Part shown: piece after piece, positions 32,242-43,264 of the stretch
How the letters are laid out: each line of letters starts with the position of its first letter
Numbering within the stretch: position 1 is the first letter of the stretch
Assembly (NCBI GenBank): GCA_030549775.1
Contig: CM060172.1
Span: 60,306,023-60,370,022, forward strand
Direction of reading: 5' to 3'
Length of the DNA stretch: 64,000 nucleotides
Origin: Tamarix chinensis
Lineage: Eukaryota > Streptophyta > Magnoliopsida > Caryophyllales > Tamaricaceae
Made by a program: the position numbers and the translations under genes
Notes under the pieces: model-generated
Database searches by the model: none
Told to the model about the DNA's origin: nothing
Seen by the model: only the letters and a program-made list of their open reading frames with translations

Positions 32242-35200
32242 CTACACACCTGTGCTAAAAAGCTCAGGATACGCCTCACGCATAGCCTCCTCGGTCTCCC
32301 AGGTCGCCTCCTCTGCTCCGTGGCGACTCCAAAGGATCTTCACGAGTGGAACTGAGCTCGTCCGGGTTCGTCGTACCTTAGTGTCGAGAATCCGCAATGG
32401 CTTCTCCTCGTAGGATAAGGATTCGTCGAGCTCAATCTCATCTGGTCTGATCACGTGGGACGGATCTGTGATGTACTTCCTCAACTGCGAAATATGAAAA
32501 ACATTATGAACTCTGGCCAATTCTGGTGGAAGTGCTAGGCGGTATGCAACCTCGCCAACCCTATCAAGAACTTCATAAGGACCAATGTATCTCGGGCTCA
32601 GCTTACCCTTTCGACCAAATCTCTGTACCCCTTTAGTAGGTGAAACCCTTAACAGAACTCTGTCCCCCGACTCAAAGCCATCACTACGGCGCCTCTGATC
32701 TGCGTAGCTCTTTTGGCGACTCTGTGCTGCTCTCATCCTATCCTGGATCAACCGAACCTGCTGAGTCATCTCTTCAATCATCTCCGGTCCAAGTACAACA
32801 GTCTCGCTGATGTCGCTCCAACATAAGGGTGTTCGGCACCTACGTCCATATAGTGCCTCGAAGGGTGCCATCCCTATACTAGCGTGGTAACTGTTGTTGT
32901 ACGAGAACTCAACCAAATGTAAATGTTCTTCCCAACTACCTCGAAAGTCCAATACGCAAGCTCATAGCATATCCTCGAGGGTCTGTATCGTCCTCTCAGT
33001 CTGCCCATCTGTAGCTGGATGGAAGGCGGTACTCAACCTCAATCTCGTGCCCATAGCCTCCTGCAACTTCCCCCAGAAGTGCGATAGGAATCTCGAATCC
33101 CGATCGGAGACTATGTCGGTAGGTGTACCATGCCTACTCACCACAAATCTCATATACGCATCGGCTAGCTGATCCATACTCCAAGTCGACTTCATTGGAA
33201 CAAAAACTGCTGACTTAGTCAACCTATCGACGATAACCCAAATCGTGTCACACCCACTGCGAGTCCTCGGTAACCCACTCACAAAATCCATCGAGATGGA
33301 ATCCCACTTCCACCCTGGAACATCTAGAGGCTGAACCAACCCTGTAGGCCTCCGATGCTCAATCTTGACCTTTTGGCAGGTCAGACATCTCGATACAAAC
33401 TCTGCTATTTCTCGCTTCATACGAGGCCACCAGTAGATCTTTTTGAGGTCCTTGTACAACTTGTCCCCTCCTGGGTGGATGGAGTAACGAGTACAGTGAC
33501 CCTCCTCTAAAATCCGGTGCTTCAGATCATCGCAACTCTGAGGTACGCACCAACGACCTCTATAGCGAATACTGCCATCCTTGTGGATCTGGAACCCATC
33601 GGCTCGGCCATCCTGAATCTTCTGCCGAATCCTCTCAAGCTTAACATCCCCAGGCTGTCTTGCTCGGATCTCATCAAAAACCATCGACGTAATGGTCAAT
33701 GCACTCATCTGGGTCTCTAGGTCACCATGCTCGATCATTTCCACCCCCATCTCACCAAACTCCTCCAGCAAACGACTAGAAACCACGACAGAGCCCAAGG
33801 AGTGTGATGTCTTCCTACTCAGGGCATCTGCAACGACGTTGGCCTTACCCTCGTGGTAAGTCAACTCAATATCATAGTCCTTTACCAACTCTAACCATCT
33901 CCTCTGTCTCATATTCAACTCCTTCTGAGTGAATATATACTTGAGGCTCTTATGATCGGTGTAGAATTTACACTTAGTCCCATACAGATAATGCCTCCAA
34001 ATTTTCAATGCGAAAACAACTGCAGCTAGCTCTAGGTCATGTGTCGGATAGTTCTGCTCATGCTGTTTTAGTTGCCGAGAAGCGTAAGCTACTACCTTAC
34101 CATGCTGCATTAGTACACAACCTAGTCCATGCTTTGATGCGTCGCTATAGACCTCAAACTCGTCTGATCCCGAGGGTAAAGTCAACACCGGTGCTGTAGT
34201 CAAACGCTGCTTCAACTCCTGGAATGCTTCCTCACATGCATCATCCCACTGGAATCTGGTCGCCTTCTTTAGAAGGTTCGTTAAAGGACGAGCTACTTTT
34301 GAGAAGTCTTGAACAAAGCGTCTGTAGTACCCGGCTAAACCCAGAAAACTACGAACCTCAGAGATGCTAGTAGGGGCCTTCCATTCAGTCACTGCCACTA
34401 TCTTCGCCGGATCCACGGCGACTCCTCCCGCTGACACCACATGTCCTAGAAATGCTACCTCTCGAAGCCAAAACTCGCACTTAGAAAGCTTGGCATACAA
34501 CTTATGCTCCCTAAGGAGCGACAATATCGTCCGAAGATGCTGCTCATGCTCTTCTCCACTCTGAGAATACACCAAGATGTCATCTATAAAAACCACCACA
34601 AACCGATCAAGAAATGGTCGAAAAATCCTCGTCATCAAATCCATAAAGACGGCAGGCGCATTAGTGAGTCCGAAGGGCATTACCGTGAACTCATAGTGCC
34701 CATACCGTGTCCTAAAGGCAGTCTTCATGATATCTCCCTCGGCAATGCGTAGCTGATGATATCCCGACCTCAAGTCAATCTTTGAAAAGATTGAAGTGCC
34801 CCGAAGCTGGTCAAATAAGTCGTCAATCCTCGGAAGCGGATAGCGATTTTTCACCGTCAACTGGTTCAGACCTCGATAATCGATACACAGACGAAGGTTC
34901 CCATCCTTCTTCTTCACGAACAAAACAGGTGCTCCCCATGGAGACACGCTCGGACGAATGTAACCATGCTCCACTAAATCCTCCAGCTGAGCCTTTAACT
35001 CTTTCAACTCCACTGGTGCCATCCGATAAGGCGCCTTCGAAACTGGCTCGGCCCCCGGTACCAACTCGATAGTAAATTCTATCTCGCGTATTGGTGGCAT
35101 GCCTGGGATCTCCTCCGGAAAAACATCAGCAAACTCCCGGGCAACTGGAATATCTTCCAATACGGACACATCCTTGTTCAGCTCTTGAACTCCGCACAAA

Positions 35201-35874
35201 TACATAGGGTAACCTCTCTGCACCAAGGAATATAGTATATGAGCAGATACGACCTTCGTCGTAGGCCTAGGCTTGCATCTCCTATAGGAAACCCTAGCAC
35301 CCTGAGGTCCCCGTAACACGACTCGCTCCTGTGCGCAATCTATCACTGCCCGATACCTCCCCAACATATCCATCCCTAGGATAACATCGAAGTCCTGGAG
35401 GTCCAACTCAACCAAGTCCACTAGGAAACCTACCCCGCCTATCTCTAAGGCCACGTCCGAGTAGAGCCTAGTGCAATCCAATCTATCCCCAGAAGGTAAC
35501 ATCACAGAAATAGATATAGTAGATGATGGAGACAATGCAGCTCTAGCAATAAATGCAGTAGACACAAAAGACCGAGATGTCCCCGAATCAAACAATACAT
35601 AAGCTGATAATGAAAGGATGGAGAACGTACCCGTGACAACATCCAATTGTCGATCAGCCTCTGCCTGGCTGATGACATTCAGGCGCCCGCCTGACTGTCC
35701 TCCCTGGTATCCTCCACGATACCCTCCAGAACCTCGAGTCTGTCCTCCCTTATGAGGGAAAGGGTGAGGCCCCTGTGGTCTCCCTTGAGCCTCCCTAGGC
35801 TGTCCACTAGCCGGGGTAGATGCCCTCTGCTGCTGTTGCTGAGGCTGATAAGGTCGTTGTTGATAGGCCTGTTG
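32242..35874 (-). pseudogene. gypsy pol (PR-RT-RNase H-INT-chromodomain-like), two nonsense codons
   Basis: One continuous frame runs from just after the gag stop to 32242, broken only by TGA at 32962-32964. In order: a Gln/Gly-rich linker; protease (FDSGTSRSF, about 35580); reverse transcriptase ([11 protein letters not shown], about 34570); RNase H ([10 protein letters not shown], about 34140, and DHKSLKYIF); integrase zinc finger (H-H-C-C, with CLTCQKVK at about 33370); integrase core ([26 protein letters not shown]); and a tail ending in the PLVKILWSRHGAEEATWE chromodomain-like box. The RT, RNase H and integrase cores look conserved. The TGA falls after the integrase catalytic core and would remove the tail. 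Polyprotein enzymes of this type copy the RNA genome and insert the DNA; this copy should not make them in full. Confidence 0.93.
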
Positions 35875-36819
35875 TTAAGGTACTAGCTGTCCCTGTTGTC
35901 GCTGGCACTCAAAAGACCGGTGACCCATCTGACCACATGCCCTACACTGGACCGATGCCCCCTGGCAGTCTCGTCCGGGATGATCTCGGCCACAAAAACG
36001 ACACAAGAATCGCCTCGGCTGTCCCGATGATCTGCCTTGACCACCTATCTGACCTTGGGGTCGGAACGACCCACCTTGTGGTTGGAACCCTGAAGGTCCG
36101 CCTCCTCGAAACTGGATCCTGCCTCCAGAACCCTGTGTCTCCGGCTTCCTCTTGCCCAGAATAGAAGCTTGTTCCTGCACCATGGTAGCGGCGACACACG
36201 CCCTCTCGTATAACGTGGCCAGGTCTTGAAAGGCCACGGCACCCATCATCCTACGGATGCTGAAATGGAGCCCCTGCTCAAATTGGTACACTACCGTCGA
36301 CTCACTGGCTGCTATCCCCGGTGCAAACATCAGAAGCTCTGTGAACCGAGCATGGTACTGTCTCACTGTCATGCCCCCCTGAGTAAGCTGCATAAACTCC
36401 TTCAATTTGTCCTTCTTGAGGCTCTCAGGGTAGAACTTTGTACGAATCGCCGTCTTGAAGTCCTCCCAGGACATCGGCGGTCCTCCCTGCGCACAACGAC
36501 CTATCCACCAAGTGTCAGCAGCCCCACGAAGAAAGTAAGCTGCAATGTTTGCCCTCCTAGCAGGGGGACATTCCACGGCCTCGTACGACCTGTCCATGTC
36601 CCGAATCCATCCCTCTAAGATAACCGGGTCCTCGTCACCGGCGTAGAGTGGTGGGTGATGTCCCGTAACCCTTCGAAGCCAGTCTTCTCCGATACCCTCC
36701 TGTGGGTGGTACGGAGGTGGCGGCGGCGGCTGAGGCTGAGGCGGCGGCGCTCGCCTAACGAACTCGATAAAGGCTTCAAAAGCCTCCTCTAAACGACCGA
36801 CACGCGTATTACGTCTCAT
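35873..36819 (-). pseudogene. gypsy gag, ended by a nonsense codon
   Basis: The frame encodes 314 aa: a Pro/Gln-rich N-terminus, the retrotransposon gag helical domain (PESLKKDKLKEFMQLTQGGM, YHARFTELLMFAPG), and two zinc knuckles. The first is spaced C-x2-C-x3-H-x4-C (CRFCGRDHPGRDC) and the second C-x2-C-x4-H-x4-C (CRACGQMGHRSFEC). It ends at TAA (35873-35875). The next 76 codons, in the same frame, are a linker leading straight into pol, so the ancestral element had a single gag-pol frame. The stop sits where CAA (Gln) is expected among glutamines, a C-to-T change. Gag would form the particle that packages the RNA. Confidence 0.9.
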
Positions 36820-37064
36820 GGTGAAATTGCTGCAAAATAGAAAACATGTTAAGAGAATTTTCCTAGCTTACTAACATATGATGCACATAATCACATATCA
36901 AAGGCCACCTAGGCTACCCGTTCTCGATTCCTCACAAGTTAAACCGGGTTTTTGAAAAATCATTTTTTTTTAAAAAAAAAATATGAAATAGATCGATAAA
37001 ATCAGATAAGGGATCGTTTGAAAACCGAGTATTTTGAAAACAAAGTACGGTAATCAAAACCAAA
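36820..37064 (-). other. gypsy leader between PBS and gag
   Basis: Non-coding leader of about 245 bp on the minus strand, containing a poly-T/poly-A run near 36960-36980. Confidence 0.6.
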
Positions 37065-37077
37065 GCTTTGATACCAA
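37065..37077 (-). other. gypsy primer-binding site
   Basis: On the minus strand TTGGTATCAAAGC begins 2 bp inside the 5' LTR (right copy). It resembles the 3' end complement of initiator-Met tRNA used by plant gypsy elements. Confidence 0.8.
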
Positions 37078-37079
37078 CT

Positions 37080-39323
37080 TGTAACACCCCAAAATTTACT
37101 ACCAAATTTTTTTTTTTCAGCGGAAGTTTAAAACCAAAATACCGGGTGTTACCGCCGTAATTGGTGTAAGTCTGGCTTATAATACCATCCTCACACCAAT
37201 CACAAGGCTAACCGTTACAAGTAAAACAAGGTAAGTAAACATAAGAGAACTTTAGAATGTAAATAAGAGTTTGGAGGTTATCTCCGAGTACACTATCCAA
37301 CAAATACAAACAAAAGGGATACCATGGACCGAAGAGTCCAAAAAGGGTATCCGGGTAACATAGCATCCGGATAACATGACTCTTCGCCCAACACCTAATA
37401 AAGATAGCGATCACTCTTCCCCATACAATATATCAAAAGCAGCAAAATCATCAACTGGGTCCTCAAAGACCTGCACAAAACCATCAGGGTCTTCTGCTCG
37501 TGGGAATGAGCAGCACCCGTAAAAAGGATGATCAGTACGCTACGTACTGAGTAAGGTAACAATACAGTCAAACAGGGAACACATAAGTACATGCTTTCAC
37601 AGTAATAGATAGTATACATGCGAGGTACAAGATTCAATACAAAGCAATTATTAGTTTGGATTCGTAATATGAGAAAATAACATGATCCAATATTTTATTT
37701 ACGTTGAGTTCAGGGACCCCACTATTCTTAAACCGGTGGAACGGTCTGAAGCACCTCTCGGGGACAACACACCCGAGCCACTATTATCATCCGGTGGAAC
37801 GGATCCTACACCTCTCAGGGCAAAACGCTCCTGAGCCACTATTCTGAACCGGTGGAACGGCTTGAATCACCTCTCAGGGACAACACACCTGAGCCACTAT
37901 TATCGTCCGGTGGAACGGACCCTACACCTGGTCCTGACTCACGTAATCTTTCACTTTAAATAATTAGTGTCTTGTCCATTACTTAACTCATATCATATTC
38001 TTATTCACGTTGAGTATAGGGCCCCACTATTCTTAATCCGGTGGAACGGACTGAAGCACCTCTCAGGGACAGGACACCTGAGCCACTATTATCGTCCGGT
38101 GGAACGGACTCTACACCTCTCAGGGCAAAACGCTCCTGAGCCACTATTCTGAACCGGTGGAACGGCTTGAATCACCTCTCAGGGACAGGACACCTGAGCC
38201 ACTATTATCGTCCGGTGGAACGGACCCTACACCTCGGCCCAACTCATGTGATCTTCCACTTTAAGTGATTAGTATCTTATTCATGATTTGTTTATGAGTA
38301 CAACACATTCTTAAGGTAAGAAAGACACTAACATATAGATAACAATGCCTTTCCTCACAGGCTACAAGCTTATTTACCCTCAAAAATCCTAAGTTCACAT
38401 TTTAGGCATAACTCGTCTTATATCAAATCATTTACCCACCATATTTAGTATGTCCTCCTTAAATAATATTGTTATTAATATATCTGAAACCCAAAGTCTA
38501 ACTCCCACATCTCGCTCATGCAATAATAGCTTGATATCAAAAGTTACTATATACAAGGTTCCCAAAACCCTAAATTCACATGTCGTTCATAACTTTTCCT
38601 AGGATACTCAAATAATTACAAAATCTAATATACAGTCCCAAAATACCAATATTAGCAACATATCCAAAATTCGTAGCCTAACTATAATATTTTACACATG
38701 TGATAATGACATTATCGCTTTAGAGTTACTGATTCCCAAATTAGGCCATTCTCCCACCCGAAGAACTTATGACATTCACAATCATGCCCGAACACTTCAC
38801 ATGATATTTATTAGCATACTATAATCCTTCTAACCTATCTTAAAATACCAAAATTTTCATATTAACCCATATTGACCAAAATACCCCTAAGGATAGCCGA
38901 TAGCCCTTATTTTCTCAAAAACTTATATTTTCTGTACCATCATTTCCCACTTGTCATGCTTATTAGGCCCATATTATTCTTCCACACATTATACTCTCCC
39001 ATAAAAATTTGGTATAGCGTAACAGTAACATACCGACATTACTTTTATCGTTCAAACTCCCTTATAGCACATACTCCAAAATTACCACAACAAATCATTA
39101 ACAGCATACAATTAACAATAATAATACACATAGCCATTCAAAAATTTAACACAAGTCCCTAAACATTGACTAGTATCCTTACAGAAAAAGCTCCGGTCTC
39201 TAAGCACGCTTAGCCTATTCCGGCTCTTCCGATACCTCCGGTAATTCACCTAAGAAAGTTAGCAACACTATAATTACCAACTTAATATTGATAGGTGACA
39301 TAATAATAATACTACTATTGATG

Positions 39324-39368
<45 letters not shown>

Positions 39369-39437
39369 GTAGTAGTAGTAGTATTATTAATGATAATAAT
39401 GATGATAATATAATTATCTTTAAATTTACTAAAACAC

Positions 39438-39488
<51 letters not shown>

Positions 39489-40667
39489 CGCATATATACA
39501 TTACGGGACTTACGACTTAAAACACACACACGGGCAGCGTCTCACGTTCCGTGCATGCAACGTGAGTGCACGACAAGAGGGGAGGGCTGGCTGGGAACTG
39601 CAGAGAGAGGGGGAGTGGTCGAAGGTGCTGGTGCTGCGGGGGAGGGCTGAGCGACGGTGGAACAAAGAAAAACAGGGCTGCTGGCTGGTTTGGGCGACGC
39701 GCAGGGCTGCGGTGGAGGGCTGTCGAACCAAACAAGCCGAGAAAGACCAGGAAAAAGGAGGGAGAAGGTAGAGGGCTGCAGTGGTGGAGTGGTGCAGGGG
39801 CAGTAACGCAGGCTTGTTGGCTTGGGCTGGGGGTCGAAGCTGCAGAAAACAGAGGCAGGGAAAGAGGAGGAAGGAAGGAAAGGGGGTCGGGGAGGAGAAG
39901 ACGGTAGGGGCTGGTGGTGCAGGGGAGAGCTGCGGTTGGCGATGGCAGCGACAGGCAGAGGTCAGGGCGGTGGCAACGGTTGGCGGCTGCGAAGGTTGGA
40001 ACCGGCAGGGATGGTATGCAGAGAAGAGAGAAAATAAAGAAAGCAAAGGGAGAGTAAATGGCAGGGCATTTATTGCTACGGGAAAGGGAAAGAAGAAGCA
40101 AACTAACTATAGCACATGACAATGTAACCGGGCGAGGGAAAGAGGAACGAAAAAGATACAAAGAAAGAAAGAAAAACAGTAAACATCGGGAATGATGGAT
40201 ACGGACAGCAGAGGAAAAATATAAGGCGTGCACGCAAGTGTCTGATAGAAAAAAAAATGTGCACGCAAGGATAAGGAACAGGAAGAAGAGGAAAGAGAAA
40301 AAGAAAGGAGAAAATAAATAGATAACTAAAATAAAAATAAAAGAAAATATGGATTAGATTAAAATAATTTAGGTTAAAGTATTATGATATATATATACTA
40401 AATAATTATTTCGAAAAGGGAATAAATCGGATAAAGATAGGTTTAATAAAACGGAAAAATGTACAATAATTCGAAGTAAATTTTAGGATTTTATTTTGGA
40501 TTATGGATTAAGGTTGAAATAAATAAAATAAAATAAAATAATTAACTAAGGTTTAAGACTAGAGAGTAAGGGTAAAATTAAAAGGATAAAATTTGTTTTG
40601 AGAATAGAATTGGGTTACAATATTAATTATTTGAAATTAAGGTTACCTTAAATTTCGGGGTATTACA
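37080..40667 (-). repeat. gypsy 5' LTR (right copy), 3588 bp
   Basis: It is nearly identical to 28514-32079. Four substitutions were found between copies (28708/37273 A-G, 29956/38521 T-C, 30190/38755 A-C, 31545/40133 A-C). The other changes seen are a 1-bp change in a T run and a net 23-bp expansion of the (TAA)n/(TA)n tracts. As the upstream copy for minus-strand transcription it should hold the active promoter; no single TATA box can be assigned with confidence. Confidence 0.96.
37716..38235. repeat. hairpin-forming tandem array in right LTR
   Basis: Same sequence and structure as 29150-29670 (offset 8565 bp), no difference noticed. Confidence 0.85.
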
Positions 40668-40672
40668 GTTGG
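40668..40672. repeat. right 5-bp target duplication of gypsy element
   Basis: GTTGG directly after TATTACA, identical to 28509-28513. Confidence 0.95.
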
Positions 40673-41904
40673 CACTGTGGGGTTTGGAGGGTACGTAGGT
40701 TTGGGGGCAGGAGGTCCGGGGGTTGGAGGTTTGGGGGTTGGAGGTTCTGGGGTTGGAGGTTTTGGGTATGGAGGTTCTAGGGTTGGAGGTTCTGGGTATG
40801 GAGGTTCTACGGTTGGAGGTTCAGGGTACGGCGGTTCCGAGTCAGGAGGTTTTCCATTATCAACAGAATATATAGATTTTCTTACCTCACCGACACAGCC
40901 TGCTATGGGAGCATCATCATCGACTTATGTGCGTAATGATGATGATGAGGAGGAGGAGGAGGAGGATAGAGATCATCATGATAGGGATGCTGGTGATGTT
41001 GGTGATGCTAGTGAAGATGAAGAGAGTATACAATTAAATGATTAATGGTACTTGCTTGGGCCATGTCCTAGAGGTCCAATAATTTCTTATTTGATTCCTA
41101 GCTTTGGCGGTCACGCAGCTTTAGATTTATGGTTAGGAAAGGTAAGTTTATCATATTCATTATTTCTTAATTATTATTTTATATGTAATCAATCATATAT
41201 ATGCATTACATTTGTTTATTGTATTGATCAGGATCGGAGTTGTCCCAAGATCCACACGAGGCAGGAGGTTTTAAGAAGTTTTCTAGGAAGCGTCAATGAT
41301 AGGATGTTTGCTCTGATATGACGAACAGGATTATCACACCTTCTGTCCTGCACATTTGAGCATGTGAACGTGCCGCTTATTTCAGCATTTATTGAGCGAT
41401 AACAACCAGACACTAATAGCTTTCATATGCCATGAGGAGAGATGACAATCACTCTTTTAGATGTACATCGTATATTAGGGCTATGAGTTGATGGTCATCC
41501 ATTACATTTGGACATGACAGCGGACACGCGTGGGCAAATGATTGGTGCAATGGGTGTCTTATTTGGGATGGAGGAAATGCAAGTGAATGAAGTCGCTCGA
41601 AAGGGCGGGCTTCCATTTAAATGGCTGCAAGAAGTATGTGAATCATACTGGTTAGGGGACGAGGAAAAAGCGATCATGTATATATATTATGGTTGATCGA
41701 CTTATCGTTGTTTGTCGATAAGACGGTTGATAAAGTTAATCCATACTTTATCATTTTTCTTCAAGATCTTAGCCGGGTTGAAGGTTTTATGCATGGGGTG
41801 TAGCCGCACTTGCTTTTTTATATCGACAACTTGGTATGGCTTCTAGAGCCGACGCTGCTCAAATGTCTGGATGTATCACTCTATTACAGGTAATTTTATA
41901 ATCA

Positions 41905-41935
<31 letters not shown>

Positions 41936-42783
41936 TTACATACTCTATATTCGTTATGATGGCTAACAATCGAATATTATGACAGACGTGGATATATGAA
42001 TACTTTCCAGGGTTTGGAGTGGAAAGATCTAGGTATGATCCAGACCATCCTCGTTGTATGAGGTGGTATTGTGGCCAGAAATTCAAAAATAAATTGGAGA
42101 CGCTTGAGTACTTTCGGGCAAAGATTGATGTTATGTCTGCGTCAAAGGTATACTAAAAACATTATGGAAATTACTATATTATGTTTGTGATATCCATATT
42201 TACTCGAATATTTTTGTGAAAGGTCAATTGGGATCCGTACGAAGTAGCTTATCCATATAGATATTGCCGTATGGCATTCTATCACGGCTGTATACACTAT
42301 TTGGAAAAAATTGAACCACATATGCCAGATAGAGTGACACGGCAGTTTGGTTATACACAAGTCATCCTTGAGGAGCCCATCAAGCCAACTAGAAACTCAT
42401 ACAGAGGTCCTTCCCTCAAGAAGTACAAAGTATACTATGCACACATGCTCGGCCAATGGTTCTTGAGGTATGAACATATTTTGGGCCCGGATGTTTTTGG
42501 ACCAGCAGTTGAACACCCATGGGATGTGCCCGATGATTATATGGATTGGTATGTTCCAAGAGCTCATAGATATATATTGGCTACGACGGAAGAATATTTG
42601 GCTGAACATGCGAACGATGATCATCATATACCAGCCGAAAAACGTTTGAACAAAGTACGTAAAACTATCCGTCGATTGTATTGGAGGGGAGAGCCAACTC
42701 CAAATTATGAGCAGTTAGTTACATGTATCGAAACCCTTGTGCGTGATTTAGGAGTTACTCCACCTCAGCGTGGCCATTTGTAA
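40673..42783 (+). pseudogene. plant mobile domain (PMD) gene, main part, decayed
   Basis: It resumes the frame broken at 28513. A Gly-rich segment with VGGSGYGGS-type repeats (about 40680-40850) is followed by an acidic run (DDDEEEEEE, about 40938-40970) and a stop at 41043-41045. Downstream in the same frame begins the plant mobile domain: IPSFGGHAALDLWLGK | DRSCPK..., then GEMTITLLDVHRILGL, and after further exons TWIYEYFPGFG, YRYCRMAFYHGC and RVTRQFGYTQ. Likely introns are 41142-41231, 41890-41985 and 42148-42222. The exon at 41232-41889 carries several in-frame stops and shifts. The last exon (42223-42783) is open. PMD proteins occur both in transposons and as host silencing-related proteins (MAIN/MAIL1), and are often annotated as phosphatase 7 long-form homologues. 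Here the neighbour is a MULE transposase, so the transposon type is favoured. Confidence 0.8.
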
Positions 42784-43264
42784 TGAACTTGATGTATTAC
42801 CGTATTGTTATGTAAAGACATTAAAATATGTTTGTTAGAATTAATACCAGCTGTCATTTTTATTTTACCATTGATGTATGAGATTTATATGTTAGGTTAG
42901 ACTATTTATGTTCAAATTTCATCAAGAGATAATGAAAGAATAAGAGGCACGGTAGGAATGAGCTTCATAATAATGGCAACCGTGTTATTATGTCAGCTCA
43001 CAAAATCTCAGTTTTCAAAAGTCAGCATTTAGCTGAGAATTCAAAGAAAAATAAGGAGGTCCAATATTTTCCAACACAAATAAATTATTTTATTAATCAA
43101 TCAATATCTTCCTATCCTTATTTATTAACACAATGTCAAGTGTTTTATTATATATCCATAGTTTAGATCTTCGTGATAGAAATTATGATATATTTATTAA
43201 AATTAGTACGTACATGTTACGAAGGATGTAAACACAAATAAATAAAGAAAAAATTACAACAATT
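42784..43264. other. convergent intergenic spacer between PMD and MULE-OTU pseudogenes
   Basis: About 480 bp, AT-rich, between the 3' ends of the two convergent genes. It should hold both polyadenylation regions. Confidence 0.5.

Larger units (their letters stand above)
28514..40667 (-). mobile_element. young Ty3/gypsy LTR retrotransposon, Tekay/Del-like chromovirus, 12.15 kb
   Basis: Two LTRs of 3566 and 3588 bp, both bounded by TGTAACACC...TATTACA on the plus strand, flank a minus-strand gag-pol region. There is a perfect 5-bp target duplication GTTGG. A primer-binding site (37065-37077) and a polypurine tract (32080-32092) are in place. The coding region reads gag, protease, reverse transcriptase, RNase H, integrase and a C-terminal chromodomain-like tail (PLVKILWSRHGAEEATWE), which together with the long LTRs points to the Tekay/Del lineage. 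The LTRs differ by length changes in simple repeats and four substitutions that I could find, so the insertion is recent. Two nonsense codons break the polyprotein. Confidence 0.96.

Noticed and set aside
32894..36618. plus-strand frames across the gypsy body
   Set aside because: Antisense shadows of gag-pol.
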